From contig DATDFQ010000028.1 in assembly GCA_036522515.1 (NCBI GenBank), forward strand, positions 1 through 64,000: DNA of 64,000 nucleotides. The letters are read 5' to 3'. A program made the translations under genes and the position numbers. This stretch comes from Bacteroidota bacterium (GTDB lineage: Bacteria; Bacteroidota; Ignavibacteria; UBA10030; SZUA-254). The notes under the pieces were generated by a model. It was not told the DNA's origin, ran no database searches, and saw only the letters and a list, made by a program, of their open reading frames with translations. Of this stretch, positions 25,918-33,840 are shown one piece after another. Each line of letters begins with the position of its first letter. The first letter of the stretch is position 1.

Positions 25918-26960
25918 CCGGCCGCCTGTGCGCTGTGGATATTCCGGGTCAGCGTTCTGTTCATGATGGGGGCAAGTTGTTCGACTTTCTCCAGAAGCAA
26001 CTTGAACTTGGAGGGTTTCAGCGATTGATACCCGTCGGAGAGCGCCATGGCGGGGTAGTTGTGAACTTCGATGATCAGCCCGTCGGCTCCCGCGGCGATC
26101 GCGGCGAGGGACATCGCGGTGACGCCGTCCCACACGCCGATGCCGTGGCTCGGGTCGACGATAATCGGGAGGTGCGACAACTTCTTGATGATGGGGATGG
26201 AATTGAGGTCGAGCGTGTTGCGCGTCGCCGGTTCGAACGTCCTGATCCCCCGTTCGCAAAGGATCACGTTGTAGTTTCCTCCGCTCAGGATGTATTCGGC
26301 GGACATCAGGAGCTCCTCGATCGTCGCCGCGAAACCCCGCTTGAGGAGGATCGGTTTGCGCAGCCCGCCGAGCTCTTCCAGGAGGGAATAGTTGTGCATG
26401 TTGCGGGCGCCGACCTGCAGGACATCGGCGCATTCGGCGACGATCGGGAGGGTTGCGCTATCCTTCACTTCCGTGATGATCCTGAGCCCCGTCGCATCCC
26501 GCGCGTCCTTGAGGTAGAGCAAGGCCTCGTCCTTGAGCCCCTGGAACGAGTAGGGGGAGGTTCGCGGCTTGTAGGCCCCTCCCCGAAGGAACTTGATCCC
26601 CAGCTCCTTCAGATTGAAAGCGAGATCGATGATCTGCTGTCGGCTCTCGACGGAGCACGGACCGGCGGCGATGGCGAGCTCCTTCCCCCCGATCAGGGCG
26701 CCGTTGACGGCGATGACGGAGTCTTCGGGCTTTCCTTCCCGGCTCACGAGCTTGAACGGCTTGGTGACCGCGATCGCCTCCACCACGCCGGGGAGGTTGA
26801 GGAAGAGCTCCGGATCGACCTTCCCCTTGTTCCCGGTGACGCCGATCGCGAGGCGCTCCTCGCCGGGGATCTCATGGGGAGTGTAGCCGAGGGACCGGAT
26901 TTTCTCTTTCACCCGTTCGACATCCGAACGCGGTGCGTTGAGCTTCATGACGATGAGCAT
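25914..26960 (-). CDS. aroF: 3-deoxy-7-phosphoheptulonate synthase (DAHP synthase, type I-beta with N-terminal regulatory domain)
   Basis: It makes DAHP from PEP and erythrose-4-phosphate, the committed step of aromatic synthesis. The 348-aa protein starts with a ~75-residue ferredoxin-like domain ([17 protein letters not shown]), as in the Thermotoga enzyme where it mediates feedback by Tyr/Phe. The barrel follows with [66 protein letters not shown] and IIEVHNYP. It sits between trpF and trpB, so the pathway entry enzyme is co-transcribed with trp. The gene symbol is by function; nomenclature for this class varies. Confidence 0.94.
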   Translation of the reverse strand: MLIVMKLNAPRSDVERVKEKIRSLGYTPHEIPGEERLAIGVTGNKGKVDPELFLNLPGVVEAIAVTKPFKLVSREGKPEDSVIAVNGALIGGKELAIAAGPCSVESRQQIIDLAFNLKELGIKFLRGGAYKPRTSPYSFQGLKDEALLYLKDARDATGLRIITEVKDSATLPIVAECADVLQVGARNMHNYSLLEELGGLRKPILLKRGFAATIEELLMSAEYILSGGNYNVILCERGIRTFEPATRNTLDLNSIPIIKKLSHLPIIVDPSHGIGVWDGVTAMSLAAIAAGADGLIIEVHNYPAMALSDGYQSLKPSKFKLLLEKVEQLAPIMNRTLTRNIHSAQAAG

Positions 26961-26984
26961 GGCGGTTCCGTAGAGGGTGGAGGA

Positions 26985-27659
26985 TTACTCGATTGTTCCG
27001 AGCGCTTCAAACAACAACTTCACTTTGTTCCGGTCCTTCTTGCCCGGGGCGGATTCGACGCCGCTATTGACGTCGATCGCGTAGGGCTTTACCGCCCTGA
27101 CGACGACGGGCGCATTTTCCGGATTGAGTCCCCCGGCGACGATGAGCGGATAGTAATTCTTCAGGCGCTCGGCGACCGAGAGATCCGGCATCGTCCCCGA
27201 TCCGCCGTACACGCTGGCTCCGTGTCCTTCGCCGGGAGTGGGTTCCCCGCCGTCCGGGCGGATGCCCGGGCCTCCGCTCGCGCCGTCGAGCATGGCGGCG
27301 GAGATCGCGTACTCTTTCACCCGTTCGACCTCGTCGATGTTCCTGATCCTGAACGCTTTGACGACACTCAGGGGATATCCCTGGCAATCCGCCGGAGTCT
27401 CGTCGCCGCTCAGTTGGATCGCCCGAATCCCGGTCCGCCTGATGACCGATTGGATCGTCTCTCTCCCGGCGTTCACAAACACGCCCACAGGCGTAATAAA
27501 AGGCGGCAGCTCCCGTATGATCGCGGCCGCCGCATCGGGATCAACGTACCGCGGGCTCCCCGTGTAGAAAATAAACCCGAGAGCATCGGCGCCCGCCGAC
27601 GAGCACATCTGCGCATCTTCGGAATCGCGTATGCCGCAAATCTTAACCCTGAGTTTCAT
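26985..27659 (-). CDS. trpF: Phosphoribosylanthranilate isomerase
   Basis: It performs the Amadori rearrangement of phosphoribosylanthranilate. The 224-aa barrel has the catalytic KICGIRD near the start (Cys7-type), GFIFYTGSPRYV, VGVFVNAG, IQLSGDE, AGGLNPENA and DVNSGVESAPGKKD with the catalytic Asp. Between the strand LDGA and the conserved GGSG-type segment there is a Gly/Pro-rich insertion of roughly 20 residues (from SGGPGIRP to GHGASVYG) not seen in typical TrpF. A strong AAAGGAG ribosome site lies inside the end of trpC, which overlaps this gene by 17 nt. Confidence 0.94.
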   Translation of the reverse strand: MKLRVKICGIRDSEDAQMCSSAGADALGFIFYTGSPRYVDPDAAAAIIRELPPFITPVGVFVNAGRETIQSVIRRTGIRAIQLSGDETPADCQGYPLSVVKAFRIRNIDEVERVKEYAISAAMLDGASGGPGIRPDGGEPTPGEGHGASVYGGSGTMPDLSVAERLKNYYPLIVAGGLNPENAPVVVRAVKPYAIDVNSGVESAPGKKDRNKVKLLFEALGTIE

Positions 27660-28449
27660 GACCGACTCCTTTCAAGAGTTCCCGGAGCGACGCGCCGGGC
27701 GACGACGATTTCATAAAATGTTCTCCGATCAACGCCGACCGGACTCCGCAGGCGAGGAGCTTGAGGAGATCGGAGGGCTCGCGGATTCCGCTCTCGCTGA
27801 CGAGCGTGATTCCTTTCACCGGCGCAAAATGGGCTGCCATGGTCACCGTGCGGCCCAGGTCGATTTCGAAAGACCGAAGATCCCGGTTGTTGATGCCGAT
27901 CAGGCGCATACGGTCGAGATCGAGGCGGTCGATTTCCTTCTCGTCGTAGAGCTCGACGAGCGCCTCAAGGCCGAGTTCGGCGGCGGCGGCGTGGAGGTCG
28001 GCCAGATGGGCCTTGTCGAGGATCCCCGCGATGAGCAGGACCGCATCGGCGCCGCATGATTTCGCCTCATGTACCTGAAACTCGTCGATGATGAAATCTT
28101 TCCGGAGGACCGGAAGGAGAATCGACTCGCGTACGCTCCGCAAATCCTGAATCGTGCCGGAGAAAAACCGCTCGTCGGTCAGCACCGAGATGCCGGCCGC
28201 ACCGTTTGCCGCGTACTGGCGCGCGACCTCGACGGGAGAGGGGCCCTCCCTGCGCGAGCCGGCCGAGGGTGAGGATCGCTTGAACTCCGCTATGATCGCG
28301 AAGGTCTTTGCCTGCGCGATGGCGCGGGTCATCGACCGCGTGCCCGCTCCGTAGAACTCAGTCTGAGCCAGGTCCGAGATCCGTGTCCCGCGCTTCCGGG
28401 ACGCGACCTCTCCGCGTTTGTGATCGACGATGGTCTCGAGAATATTCAT
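27643..28449 (-). CDS. trpC: Indole-3-glycerol phosphate synthase
   Basis: It closes the indole ring. The 268-aa barrel has IAEFKRSSPSAG (usually IAEIKKASPSxG), ISVLTDERFFSG, LRKDFIIDEFQV with the catalytic Lys, LLIAGIL, LVELYDEKE, IGINNRDL, SESGIREPSD and ALIGEHFMKSS. The ATG overlaps the trpD stop by ATGA. All catalytic segments are intact despite the slightly divergent phosphate-binding loop. Confidence 0.95.
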   Translation of the reverse strand: MNILETIVDHKRGEVASRKRGTRISDLAQTEFYGAGTRSMTRAIAQAKTFAIIAEFKRSSPSAGSRREGPSPVEVARQYAANGAAGISVLTDERFFSGTIQDLRSVRESILLPVLRKDFIIDEFQVHEAKSCGADAVLLIAGILDKAHLADLHAAAAELGLEALVELYDEKEIDRLDLDRMRLIGINNRDLRSFEIDLGRTVTMAAHFAPVKGITLVSESGIREPSDLLKLLACGVRSALIGEHFMKSSSPGASLRELLKGVGHETQG

Positions 28450-29456
28450 TTGGAAGCGTACTCCCTCAATGCTTCGAGCTTCCCGAGCGCCTTCCCCGAA
28501 TCGATCGATTCCCCCGCCAGGCGGACCGCATCGCTGACGTTCGCGGCTTTTCCCGCGGCCATCAGGCCGAGAGCCGAATTCGCGAGCACGATATCGCGGT
28601 GGGGGAGCCTTTCGCCTCCGAGAATGCGGAGCGCGATCGCAGCGTTGGCTTCACTCGAGCCGCCGAGGATGGAATCACGCTTCACTGCCGGCAAGCCGAA
28701 GTGCCCCGGTTCCAGATGGCTCGGTTCAGCGGAGGACCTGCTCCCGATATCGAAAAGCGTCGTGCGTGCTTCGAGCGACACCTCGTCGAGCCCGTCGTCC
28801 GAATGAACGACCAGAATCCGGAGGGGATCGAGGCGCGAAAAAGCTCCCGCCATCATCCGGGCGGCCCCTTCGCTGAACGCGCCCACGAGCTGGCGCCGGA
28901 CCCCGGCCGGGTTGGTCATCGGGCCGAGGATATTGAACAACGTCTTGACCCCGAGCTCTGCCCGGGCCTTCGCCGCATGTTTCATCGCCGGGTGAAAGAG
29001 GGGCGCGAAGAGGAAACCGATTCCGACGCGGTTGATGCAGTCCCCGGCCCGCCCCGGGGGGAGGTCGATATTCACTCCAAGCGCCCTGAGCACGTCGGCG
29101 CTGCCGCACGCGCTCGATATCGACTTATTCCCGTGCTTCGCCACCGTGACGCCGGCACCGGCCACGACAAAGGAAGCGACTGTCGAGATGTTGAACGTGC
29201 CCGTGCCGTCGCCGCCGGTCCCGCACATGTCGATCGCGTCGGCATCGTCCAGCGCGACCCGAACGCATTTTTCCCGCATCACCTCAACAAACCCGAGGAC
29301 TTCCTCGGTCTGCTCCCCCTTGGTTCGCAGGGCGACAAGTAACCCGGCAATTTGCACGTCCGTCGCGGCCCCCTCCATGATGGTACGCATCGCGGAGGCA
29401 GCCTCCTGGCGCGTGAGATGTCCGCCTTCCGTGACCTTCCGGATCAGCTCCCTCAT
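28446..29456 (-). CDS. trpD: Anthranilate phosphoribosyltransferase
   Basis: It transfers phosphoribose from PRPP to anthranilate. The 336-aa protein keeps the helical N-terminal domain, the PRPP loop DMCGTGGDGTGTFNIST, VAKHGNKSISSACGSADVL (usually KHGNRAxSS), FLFAPLFHPAMK and FNILGPMTNPA. The ATG overlaps the trpG stop by ATGA, so amidotransferase and transferase are separate polypeptides, unlike the enterobacterial TrpGD fusion. Confidence 0.96.
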   Translation of the reverse strand: MRELIRKVTEGGHLTRQEAASAMRTIMEGAATDVQIAGLLVALRTKGEQTEEVLGFVEVMREKCVRVALDDADAIDMCGTGGDGTGTFNISTVASFVVAGAGVTVAKHGNKSISSACGSADVLRALGVNIDLPPGRAGDCINRVGIGFLFAPLFHPAMKHAAKARAELGVKTLFNILGPMTNPAGVRRQLVGAFSEGAARMMAGAFSRLDPLRILVVHSDDGLDEVSLEARTTLFDIGSRSSAEPSHLEPGHFGLPAVKRDSILGGSSEANAAIALRILGGERLPHRDIVLANSALGLMAAGKAANVSDAVRLAGESIDSGKALGKLEALREYASK

Positions 29457-30043
29457 CGCGCGGCCACCTCGGGGCGGGGGGCGCTCCGCAGCCAGTTGGC
29501 AATGATCCGGGGGCCGCTGGTGGTGAGCACCGACTCGGGGTGGAATTGAATCCCCTCGACCGGGTACTCCCGGTGACGCACTCCCATGATGATTCGATCG
29601 TCGGTGGTCGAAGTGACTTCGAGCTCGGGGGGTAAATGGTCCGTGCCGATGATCAACGAGTGATAGCGTGTAGCGGTAAACGGAGTTCCGAGGCCAGCGT
29701 AGAGCCCCTTCCCGTTATGGCGGATCTCCGAGGTTTTTCCGTGCATCAGGACCGGCGCGCGGCAGATGGTGCCGCCGTAGGCGGCTCCGATCGCCTGATG
29801 CCCCAGGCAAACTCCGAGGATCGGCGTGGAAGGGCCCAGGAGCCGGATGAGTTCGACGCAGACGCCCGCATGTTCCGGCCTCCCGGGCCCCGGCGAGATC
29901 AGAATTCCGCCGGGTTTCAGCGAGACGATCTCCTTCAGAGTGAGCGCGTCGTTCCGGACCACCCGGTAGTCGCCGGTGTGAAGGCCGACGAGCTGGACGA
30001 GGTTGTACGTGAACGAATCGTAGTTGTCGATGATCAAAATCAA
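29453..30043 (-). CDS. trpG: Anthranilate synthase glutamine amidotransferase subunit
   Basis: A class I glutaminase that supplies ammonia to TrpE. The 196-aa protein has ILIIDNYDSFTYNLVQ, the oxyanion/nucleophile segment ISPGPGRPEHAG and GVCLGHQAI with the catalytic Cys, then RYHSL and GIQFHPES with His and Glu. The start is TTG 30043, chosen because it forms a TTGA overlap with the trpE stop and lies 7-9 nt after GGAAGGAA. Upstream in-frame sequence covers trpE. It could also serve folate (PabA-like role), but the operon position makes Trp synthesis its main job. Confidence 0.94.
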   Translation of the reverse strand: MILIIDNYDSFTYNLVQLVGLHTGDYRVVRNDALTLKEIVSLKPGGILISPGPGRPEHAGVCVELIRLLGPSTPILGVCLGHQAIGAAYGGTICRAPVLMHGKTSEIRHNGKGLYAGLGTPFTATRYHSLIIGTDHLPPELEVTSTTDDRIIMGVRHREYPVEGIQFHPESVLTTSGPRIIANWLRSAPRPEVAAR

Positions 30044-31557
30044 CGCGAAATTCCTTCCGCCATCCGGAGCGCCTCGACGAGCGCGCGGGCCTTGTTGGTG
30101 GTTTCGTCGTATTCCCGGGCCGGATCTGAATCGGCCACGATTCCGGCGCCTGCCTGCAGGTAAATCCGCCCGTTCGATGAAAACATCGTCCGGATCGCGA
30201 TGCACATGTCCATATTTCCGGAGAAGTCGAAATATCCGACCCCCCCCGCATAGAGGCCCCGCCGCGACGACTCAAGCTCGTCAATGATCTCCATGGCGCG
30301 GATTTTCGGCGCCCCCGAGACGGTTCCGGCGGGAAAGGTGGCTTTCAGGACGTCGACGCAGCTCGTTCCCTGCCGCACCTTCCCGATCACACGGGAAGCG
30401 ATATGCATGACGTGCGAATAACGGACGACGGTCATGAGCTGGTCGACGGCGACGCTGCCCACCTCGCACACGCGGCCGAGGTCGTTGCGGCCGAGGTCGA
30501 CGAGCATGACGTGCTCGGCGCGCTCCTTCTCGTCGGAGAGAAGCTCCGCTTCCAGCCTTCTGTCCTCCTCTTCGGTGATGCCCCGCGGACGGGTGCCCGC
30601 GATCGGATAGACTTCCGCGATTCCATTTTCCATCCGGACGAGGATTTCCGGGGAAGAGCCGATGACCTTGAAGCCGTCGAAATCGAGATAATAAAGGTAG
30701 GGGGAGGGGTTGATGACCCGGAGCGACCTGTACGCGTTAAACGCGTCGCCGCTGATGCCGGCTGAGAAGCGGCGCGAGAGGACGACCTGGAAGATATCGC
30801 CTTCCTCGATGTAGTGTTTCGCCTTCCTGACGATTTCCTCATATCCGGCCCTCTCCTTCTCTTCGGCTTGCCGGCCGGCCGGGTGGCTTTCCAGGCGATC
30901 GGGAAGCGGGCCCGCGAGGAGATGAAACTCGTGGGGACGGCTTTCCCGATCGGCCAGGAGGGTTTCGAGCCGCGTGATTTCCTCCTGGGCATGCTCGTAC
31001 TGGCGGCGGAGATCGCTGCCGGGTTCGATGAGCTCGTTCACGATCGTGATGATCTCGTGTTTCAAGTGATCGAACACGAGCACCGAGGCGTACAGCCCGA
31101 GGATGCTGTCGTCGAGGTTCATGTCGTCGCCCGCGGCCGCGGGGATATTCTCGATGAACCGGATGGCATCGTATCCGATGAAACCGACAAGCCCGCCCCG
31201 GAATCGTGGGAGAGAGGGGAGAGGCGGTTGGCGGTAACGGCCGACAAGCTCGTTGACGATTTCGAAGAAGTTCCCTTCGGAGACGCGCTCCGAACGGGTT
31301 GAATCGGATTGCCGTACCTCGATGATCCGGGTCTTTTTCCCCTTGCATTTCAGGATCGCGAGAGGGTCGCGCCCGAGGAACGAGTAGCGCGCGAAGCGCT
31401 CGCCTCCTTCCACGCTTTCGAGCAGGAACGAGCACGCGGCGCCTTCCCGGAGCCGCAGGTAGGCGGAAACGGGCGTCAAGGTGTCGGCAAGCATCCGCTT
31501 GCTGACGGGGATGACGTTGTATGTTTGGGAGAGTTCCTTAAATTCTTCGAATGTCAT
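30040..31557 (-). CDS. trpE: Anthranilate synthase component I
   Basis: It converts chorismate plus ammonia to anthranilate, the first Trp-specific step. The 505-aa protein carries the Trp feedback motif FLLESVEGGERFARYSF near residue 45, GGLVGFIGYDAIRF, DIFQVVLSRRF, SPEILVR, GTRPRG, ELLSDEKERAEHVMLVDLGRNDLGRV, ATFPAGTVSGAPKIRAMEII and AGAGIVADSDPAREYDE. It should therefore be allosterically inhibited by Trp. I choose ATG 31557: the longer reading to 31599 runs through the attenuator hairpin. It is the first structural gene after the leader/attenuator, with AGGG as a weak ribosome site. Confidence 0.96.
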   Translation of the reverse strand: MTFEEFKELSQTYNVIPVSKRMLADTLTPVSAYLRLREGAACSFLLESVEGGERFARYSFLGRDPLAILKCKGKKTRIIEVRQSDSTRSERVSEGNFFEIVNELVGRYRQPPLPSLPRFRGGLVGFIGYDAIRFIENIPAAAGDDMNLDDSILGLYASVLVFDHLKHEIITIVNELIEPGSDLRRQYEHAQEEITRLETLLADRESRPHEFHLLAGPLPDRLESHPAGRQAEEKERAGYEEIVRKAKHYIEEGDIFQVVLSRRFSAGISGDAFNAYRSLRVINPSPYLYYLDFDGFKVIGSSPEILVRMENGIAEVYPIAGTRPRGITEEEDRRLEAELLSDEKERAEHVMLVDLGRNDLGRVCEVGSVAVDQLMTVVRYSHVMHIASRVIGKVRQGTSCVDVLKATFPAGTVSGAPKIRAMEIIDELESSRRGLYAGGVGYFDFSGNMDMCIAIRTMFSSNGRIYLQAGAGIVADSDPAREYDETTNKARALVEALRMAEGISR

Positions 31558-31569
31558 CAGATTCGCCCT

Positions 31570-31607
31570 AAAACACGAAAGCCCCTCCTGGTGTTCCAAG
31601 AAGGGCT
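31570..31607 (-). terminator. Attenuator: intrinsic terminator between leader peptide and trpE
   Basis: On the minus strand a fully paired 12-bp stem (two G-U pairs), AGCCCTTCTTGG and CCAGGAGGGGCT with loop AACA (31580-31607), is followed by TTCGTGTTTT. Its 5' arm (GCCCTTCTTG, 31597-31606) can instead pair with CGAGAACGGC at 31637-31646, the last codons of the leader peptide: nine pairs (one G-U), one C-C mismatch. That gives a textbook terminator/antiterminator switch. A further small hairpin (31664-31682, GGTAC/GTACC) overlaps the Trp/Tyr codons. Confidence 0.85.
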
Positions 31608-31632
31608 CGCTGACTACTCGATCTTTAGAAAA

Positions 31633-31719
31633 TTATGCCGTTCTCGTCCCACCCGGTACCGAAGGTACAGGAAACCAGTACCAATACCAAAAACCGCTAT
31701 TCCGGGGGACTGAGATCAT
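31633..31719 (-). CDS. trpL: Aromatic leader peptide (mixed Trp/Tyr/Phe attenuator peptide)
   Basis: A 28-codon open frame, ATG at 31719 to TAA at 31633, with residues 10-16 reading FWYWYWF: three Trp, two Tyr and two Phe codons in a row. It ends GGTRTA-stop, and those final codons form the antiterminator's first arm, so a ribosome that reaches the stop would mask it and allow the terminator to form, while stalling in the aromatic run would free it. I know of no other reason for seven consecutive aromatic codons there. No Shine-Dalgarno is visible; the promoter places transcription start at about the ATG itself, so translation may be leaderless. Mixed composition suits an operon making precursors of all three amino acids. 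Confidence 0.85.
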   Translation of the reverse strand: MISVPRNSGFWYWYWFPVPSVPGGTRTA

Positions 31720-31725
31720 GTTTGA

Positions 31726-31754
31726 ACGATACGAAGAAAAGAGGAAATTGTCAA
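31726..31754 (-). promoter_or_regulatory. Promoter of the aromatic supercluster
   Basis: Consensus -35 TTGACA at 31749-31754, 17-bp spacer, -10 TATCGT at 31726-31731. Transcription should start near 31719-31720, the first base of the leader ATG. Confidence 0.72.
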
Positions 31755-31811
31755 GTCAAAAACCGGATCGGCTGTTTCTCACTCTCAGCCGTTGCCGTCG
31801 ACCTGTATTCG

Positions 31812-31888
31812 TTGTAGGGGCGGGGCATGCCCCGCCCGCGGTTCGGATACCGCAATCCTTTCGGGCGACGCATGCGTCGCCCCTACAA
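31812..31888. repeat. 77-bp MITE-like inverted repeat element
   Basis: The ends are 11-bp terminal inverted repeats, TTGTAGGGGCG and CGCCCCTACAA. Inside each end is a further palindrome: GGGGCGGGGCATGCCCCGCCC and GGGCGACGCATGCGTCGCCC. No coding capacity. Confidence 0.6.
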
Positions 31889-31901
31889 AAGCAGGAAAGA
31901 G

Positions 31902-31967
31902 CCCACGACCTAAAGGTCGTGGCTACCGATCCCTCGGGTTTGGTAGGCGCAGGCTTTAGCCTGCGTT
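31902..31967. repeat. Composite pair of GGTAG palindromes
   Basis: CCACGACC-TAAA-GGTCGTGG at 31903-31924, the linker CTACCGATCCCTCGGG, then GGTAGGCGCAGGC-TTTA-GCCTGCGTTT to 31967. The same linker joins the pairs at 42515-42584 and precedes the 50136 copy. It lies in the gap between the DUF420 gene and the trp promoter, and nothing else is seen in that gap. Confidence 0.72.
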
Positions 31968-32006
31968 TATTCCGTTGGTCTGTTGAACCTCAGCCAGCAC
32001 CCGGTA

Positions 32007-32423
32007 TCAGGCGTAGATGTGGTAGAGCATGACGTAGACGACCACCCCGGTGATTGAGACGTAGAGCCAGACAGGGTAGGTCCAGCGGGCGATGGCCTTG
32101 TGCCTGCCGATCTCGTTCCTCAGGCCCCGGCGGAGGCTGATCAGCACGAGCGGAACGACCGCCGCAGCGAGAACGGTGTGGGAGCCGAGAAGCGTGAAAT
32201 AGAACGGACGGACCCATCCTTCTCCGGTGAATCTGGTCGTTCCGTGATAGTAATGGTAGGTGAGGTATGAGACGAGAAAGCAGGAGGAAACGACGCAGGC
32301 GGCGATCATGAATTTCCGGTGCGTCTCCCGCCGCCCCTTTTCGATCATCCGGTGCCCGGTCACCAGAAGGATCGCGCTGGTCGTGTTCAGCAGGGCGTTG
32401 AGCGCCGGGAGGAATTCGATCAC
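32007..32423 (-). CDS. DUF420-family membrane protein
   Basis: A 138-aa integral membrane protein with four predicted helices (LPALNALLNTTSAILLV, FMIAACVVSSCFLVSYLTYH, TVLAAAVVPLVLISL, VWLYVSITGVVVYVMLY) and conserved histidines (TGHRMI, HRKFM, YHYYHG, GSHTVLA). This family is commonly encoded near cytochrome oxidase genes and is related to CtaM-type assembly factors, but its function is not settled. The GTG at 32423 overlaps the SCO stop by GTGA, so it is the last gene of the oxidase assembly operon. Upstream in-frame sequence lies over the SCO gene. Confidence 0.85.
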   Translation of the reverse strand: MIEFLPALNALLNTTSAILLVTGHRMIEKGRRETHRKFMIAACVVSSCFLVSYLTYHYYHGTTRFTGEGWVRPFYFTLLGSHTVLAAAVVPLVLISLRRGLRNEIGRHKAIARWTYPVWLYVSITGVVVYVMLYHIYA

Positions 32424-33037
32424 CGGTCGACCCTGCTCGAGAGAATCCGTGTGTCGTGAAGCAGCGAACGGACGGCGTCCGAATCGTCCATATCGTAGTA
32501 GCCTCTGATGCCCGCCTCCTGGTCGATCAGCACGAATTTCTGACTGTGGATGATCGCGCTGTCTCCTTCGATGTCGAGGCCGAGATGGAAGCCGTCGCGC
32601 GTGAGCCCGTAGATCGCGGTGCGATCCCCGGTCAGAAAGCGCCACCTTCCGCTGACCGCGCCATACTGCTTCGCGTACTGCCGGAGAACTTCCGGAGTAT
32701 CCGTTTCGGGGTCGACGGAGATGGAGACAAATTGAGCATGGGGATCCGCCAGGAGCGATTGTTGAAGTTCAGACATTTTCGAGCTCATGACCGGACACGC
32801 CCCCGCGCACTGTGTAAAGATGAAGTCGGCGATCGTGATCTTGCCCAGGAGTTGCCGGCGGGAGACGGGGCTCCCTTCTTCGGAGGTAAGCCGGAACTCC
32901 GGGACTGTGCCGTACGTGGGCAGGAGGACCTTCTTCTCGACTCTGTTGGAGATATACCAGTATGTCACGATCGCCATCCCGAGCGTGAACGGAATTCCGA
33001 AAATGATCAGGACAAGGAGGCGGGGCCGGGCGCTCAT
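32420..33037 (-). CDS. sco: SCO1/SenC-family copper chaperone for cytochrome oxidase
   Basis: A membrane-anchored thioredoxin-fold protein that delivers copper to, or reduces, the CuA centre of CoxB. The 205-aa protein has one N-terminal anchor (residues 7-28), the CxxxC copper site Cys77/Cys81 in FTQCAGACPVM and the third ligand His164 in IIHSQKFVLID; all three are intact. It is placed directly before DUF420 and after the ABC permease in the oxidase assembly block. Confidence 0.93.
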   Translation of the reverse strand: MSARPRLLVLIIFGIPFTLGMAIVTYWYISNRVEKKVLLPTYGTVPEFRLTSEEGSPVSRRQLLGKITIADFIFTQCAGACPVMSSKMSELQQSLLADPHAQFVSISVDPETDTPEVLRQYAKQYGAVSGRWRFLTGDRTAIYGLTRDGFHLGLDIEGDSAIIHSQKFVLIDQEAGIRGYYDMDDSDAVRSLLHDTRILSSRVDR

Positions 33038-33038
33038 A

Positions 33039-33836
33039 TCAGGCCGATTTGTCCGCCCGGACGATGGCGACGGAAATCAGAAACGTGGCGAGGGCGAACG
33101 CCACCGAGACCGAAAGAGAAACGGGAAGAGAGGCGAACTCGCGCACCGGGACGGGTGCGGCCAGGTAGAGCGCCTCCCTCAGAGCGACGATCCCGTACGA
33201 AAGAGGGTTCAGCATCATGACGGTCCCGAGCCACCCCGCGGCGCCCGAGACGGGGAAGAGGCTTCCGGAGAGGAGCCACAAAGGGATCAGGAACAGGTTC
33301 ATGATTGCATGAAACCCCTGCGACGAATCCATCCGCCACGCGATCAAAAATCCCAGCCCGGTCAGACCGAAAGAGACGACGATCAGGATGAACAGGATAA
33401 TGAGAAGGGAGGCGGGACCGATCGAAATTCCGATCACCGGGGCGAGCAGCAGAAGGATCACGGCCTGGATCAACGAAAGGACCGTCCCTCCGAGGATTTT
33501 GCCGAGCGCGATGCTGGATCTCGGGACCGGGGCCACGATCACCGACTGGAGGAAGCCCTCGCGGCGGTCCTCGATGATCGAGATCGTCGAGAAGATCGCC
33601 GTGAAGAGGATAATCAACACGATCGTCCCGGGGTAGAAATACTCGAGATAGTTGACGTTGGGAGGGGCGTTCGGATACCGGAACGACGTCCCGAGTCCCG
33701 ATCCGATCAGAAACCAGAACACCAGGGGCGAGCCGATCACCCCGATCATCCGGGTGCGTTGGCGGTAAAATCTGACGAGCTCACGCCGCGCGAGGCTGAA
33801 CGCGGGCCGCCAGAAGGATGAAGGGGCGTTTGTCAT
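33039..33836 (-). CDS. ABC-2-type exporter permease
   Basis: A 265-aa protein with six membrane helices and the ABC2_membrane layout (ARRELVRFYRQRTRMIGVIGSP, EDRREGFLQSVIVAPVPRSSIALGK split around the conserved EDREGF-like loop, LSGSLFPVSGAAGWLGTVMMLNPLSYGI). It follows the ATPase gene with a 4-nt gap and precedes SCO, so the exporter is part of the oxidase biogenesis cluster. ATG 33836 is preferred over ATG 33857, which would overlap the ATPase gene. Substrate unknown; haem, copper or lipid are guesses from context. Confidence 0.9.
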   Translation of the reverse strand: MTNAPSSFWRPAFSLARRELVRFYRQRTRMIGVIGSPLVFWFLIGSGLGTSFRYPNAPPNVNYLEYFYPGTIVLIILFTAIFSTISIIEDRREGFLQSVIVAPVPRSSIALGKILGGTVLSLIQAVILLLLAPVIGISIGPASLLIILFILIVVSFGLTGLGFLIAWRMDSSQGFHAIMNLFLIPLWLLSGSLFPVSGAAGWLGTVMMLNPLSYGIVALREALYLAAPVPVREFASLPVSLSVSVAFALATFLISVAIVRADKSA

Positions 33837-33840
33837 GGGA

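Noticed and set aside
25918-26433. N-terminal extension of trpB by 172 codons
   Set aside because: It is Arg/Pro-rich sequence antiphase to the DAHP synthase gene; the ATGA overlap at 25914-25917 marks the true start.
25935-27716. 593-codon plus-strand frame opposite the DAHP synthase and trpF genes
   Set aside because: Antisense shadow typical of GC-rich codon use; no recognisable domain, and both minus-strand genes beneath it are unmistakable.
31558-31599. N-terminal extension of trpE (start at 31599)
   Set aside because: The extra 14 codons lie inside the attenuator stem and are absent from the conserved TrpE N-terminus; ATG 31557 follows the terminator.
31666-31682. Leader segment CTGGTTTCC pairing with the terminator loop GGAACACCAG as the antiterminator
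   Set aside because: Nine pairs are possible with one bulge, but a ribosome stalled on the aromatic codons would cover this arm, giving reversed logic; the CGAGAACGGC pairing fits better.
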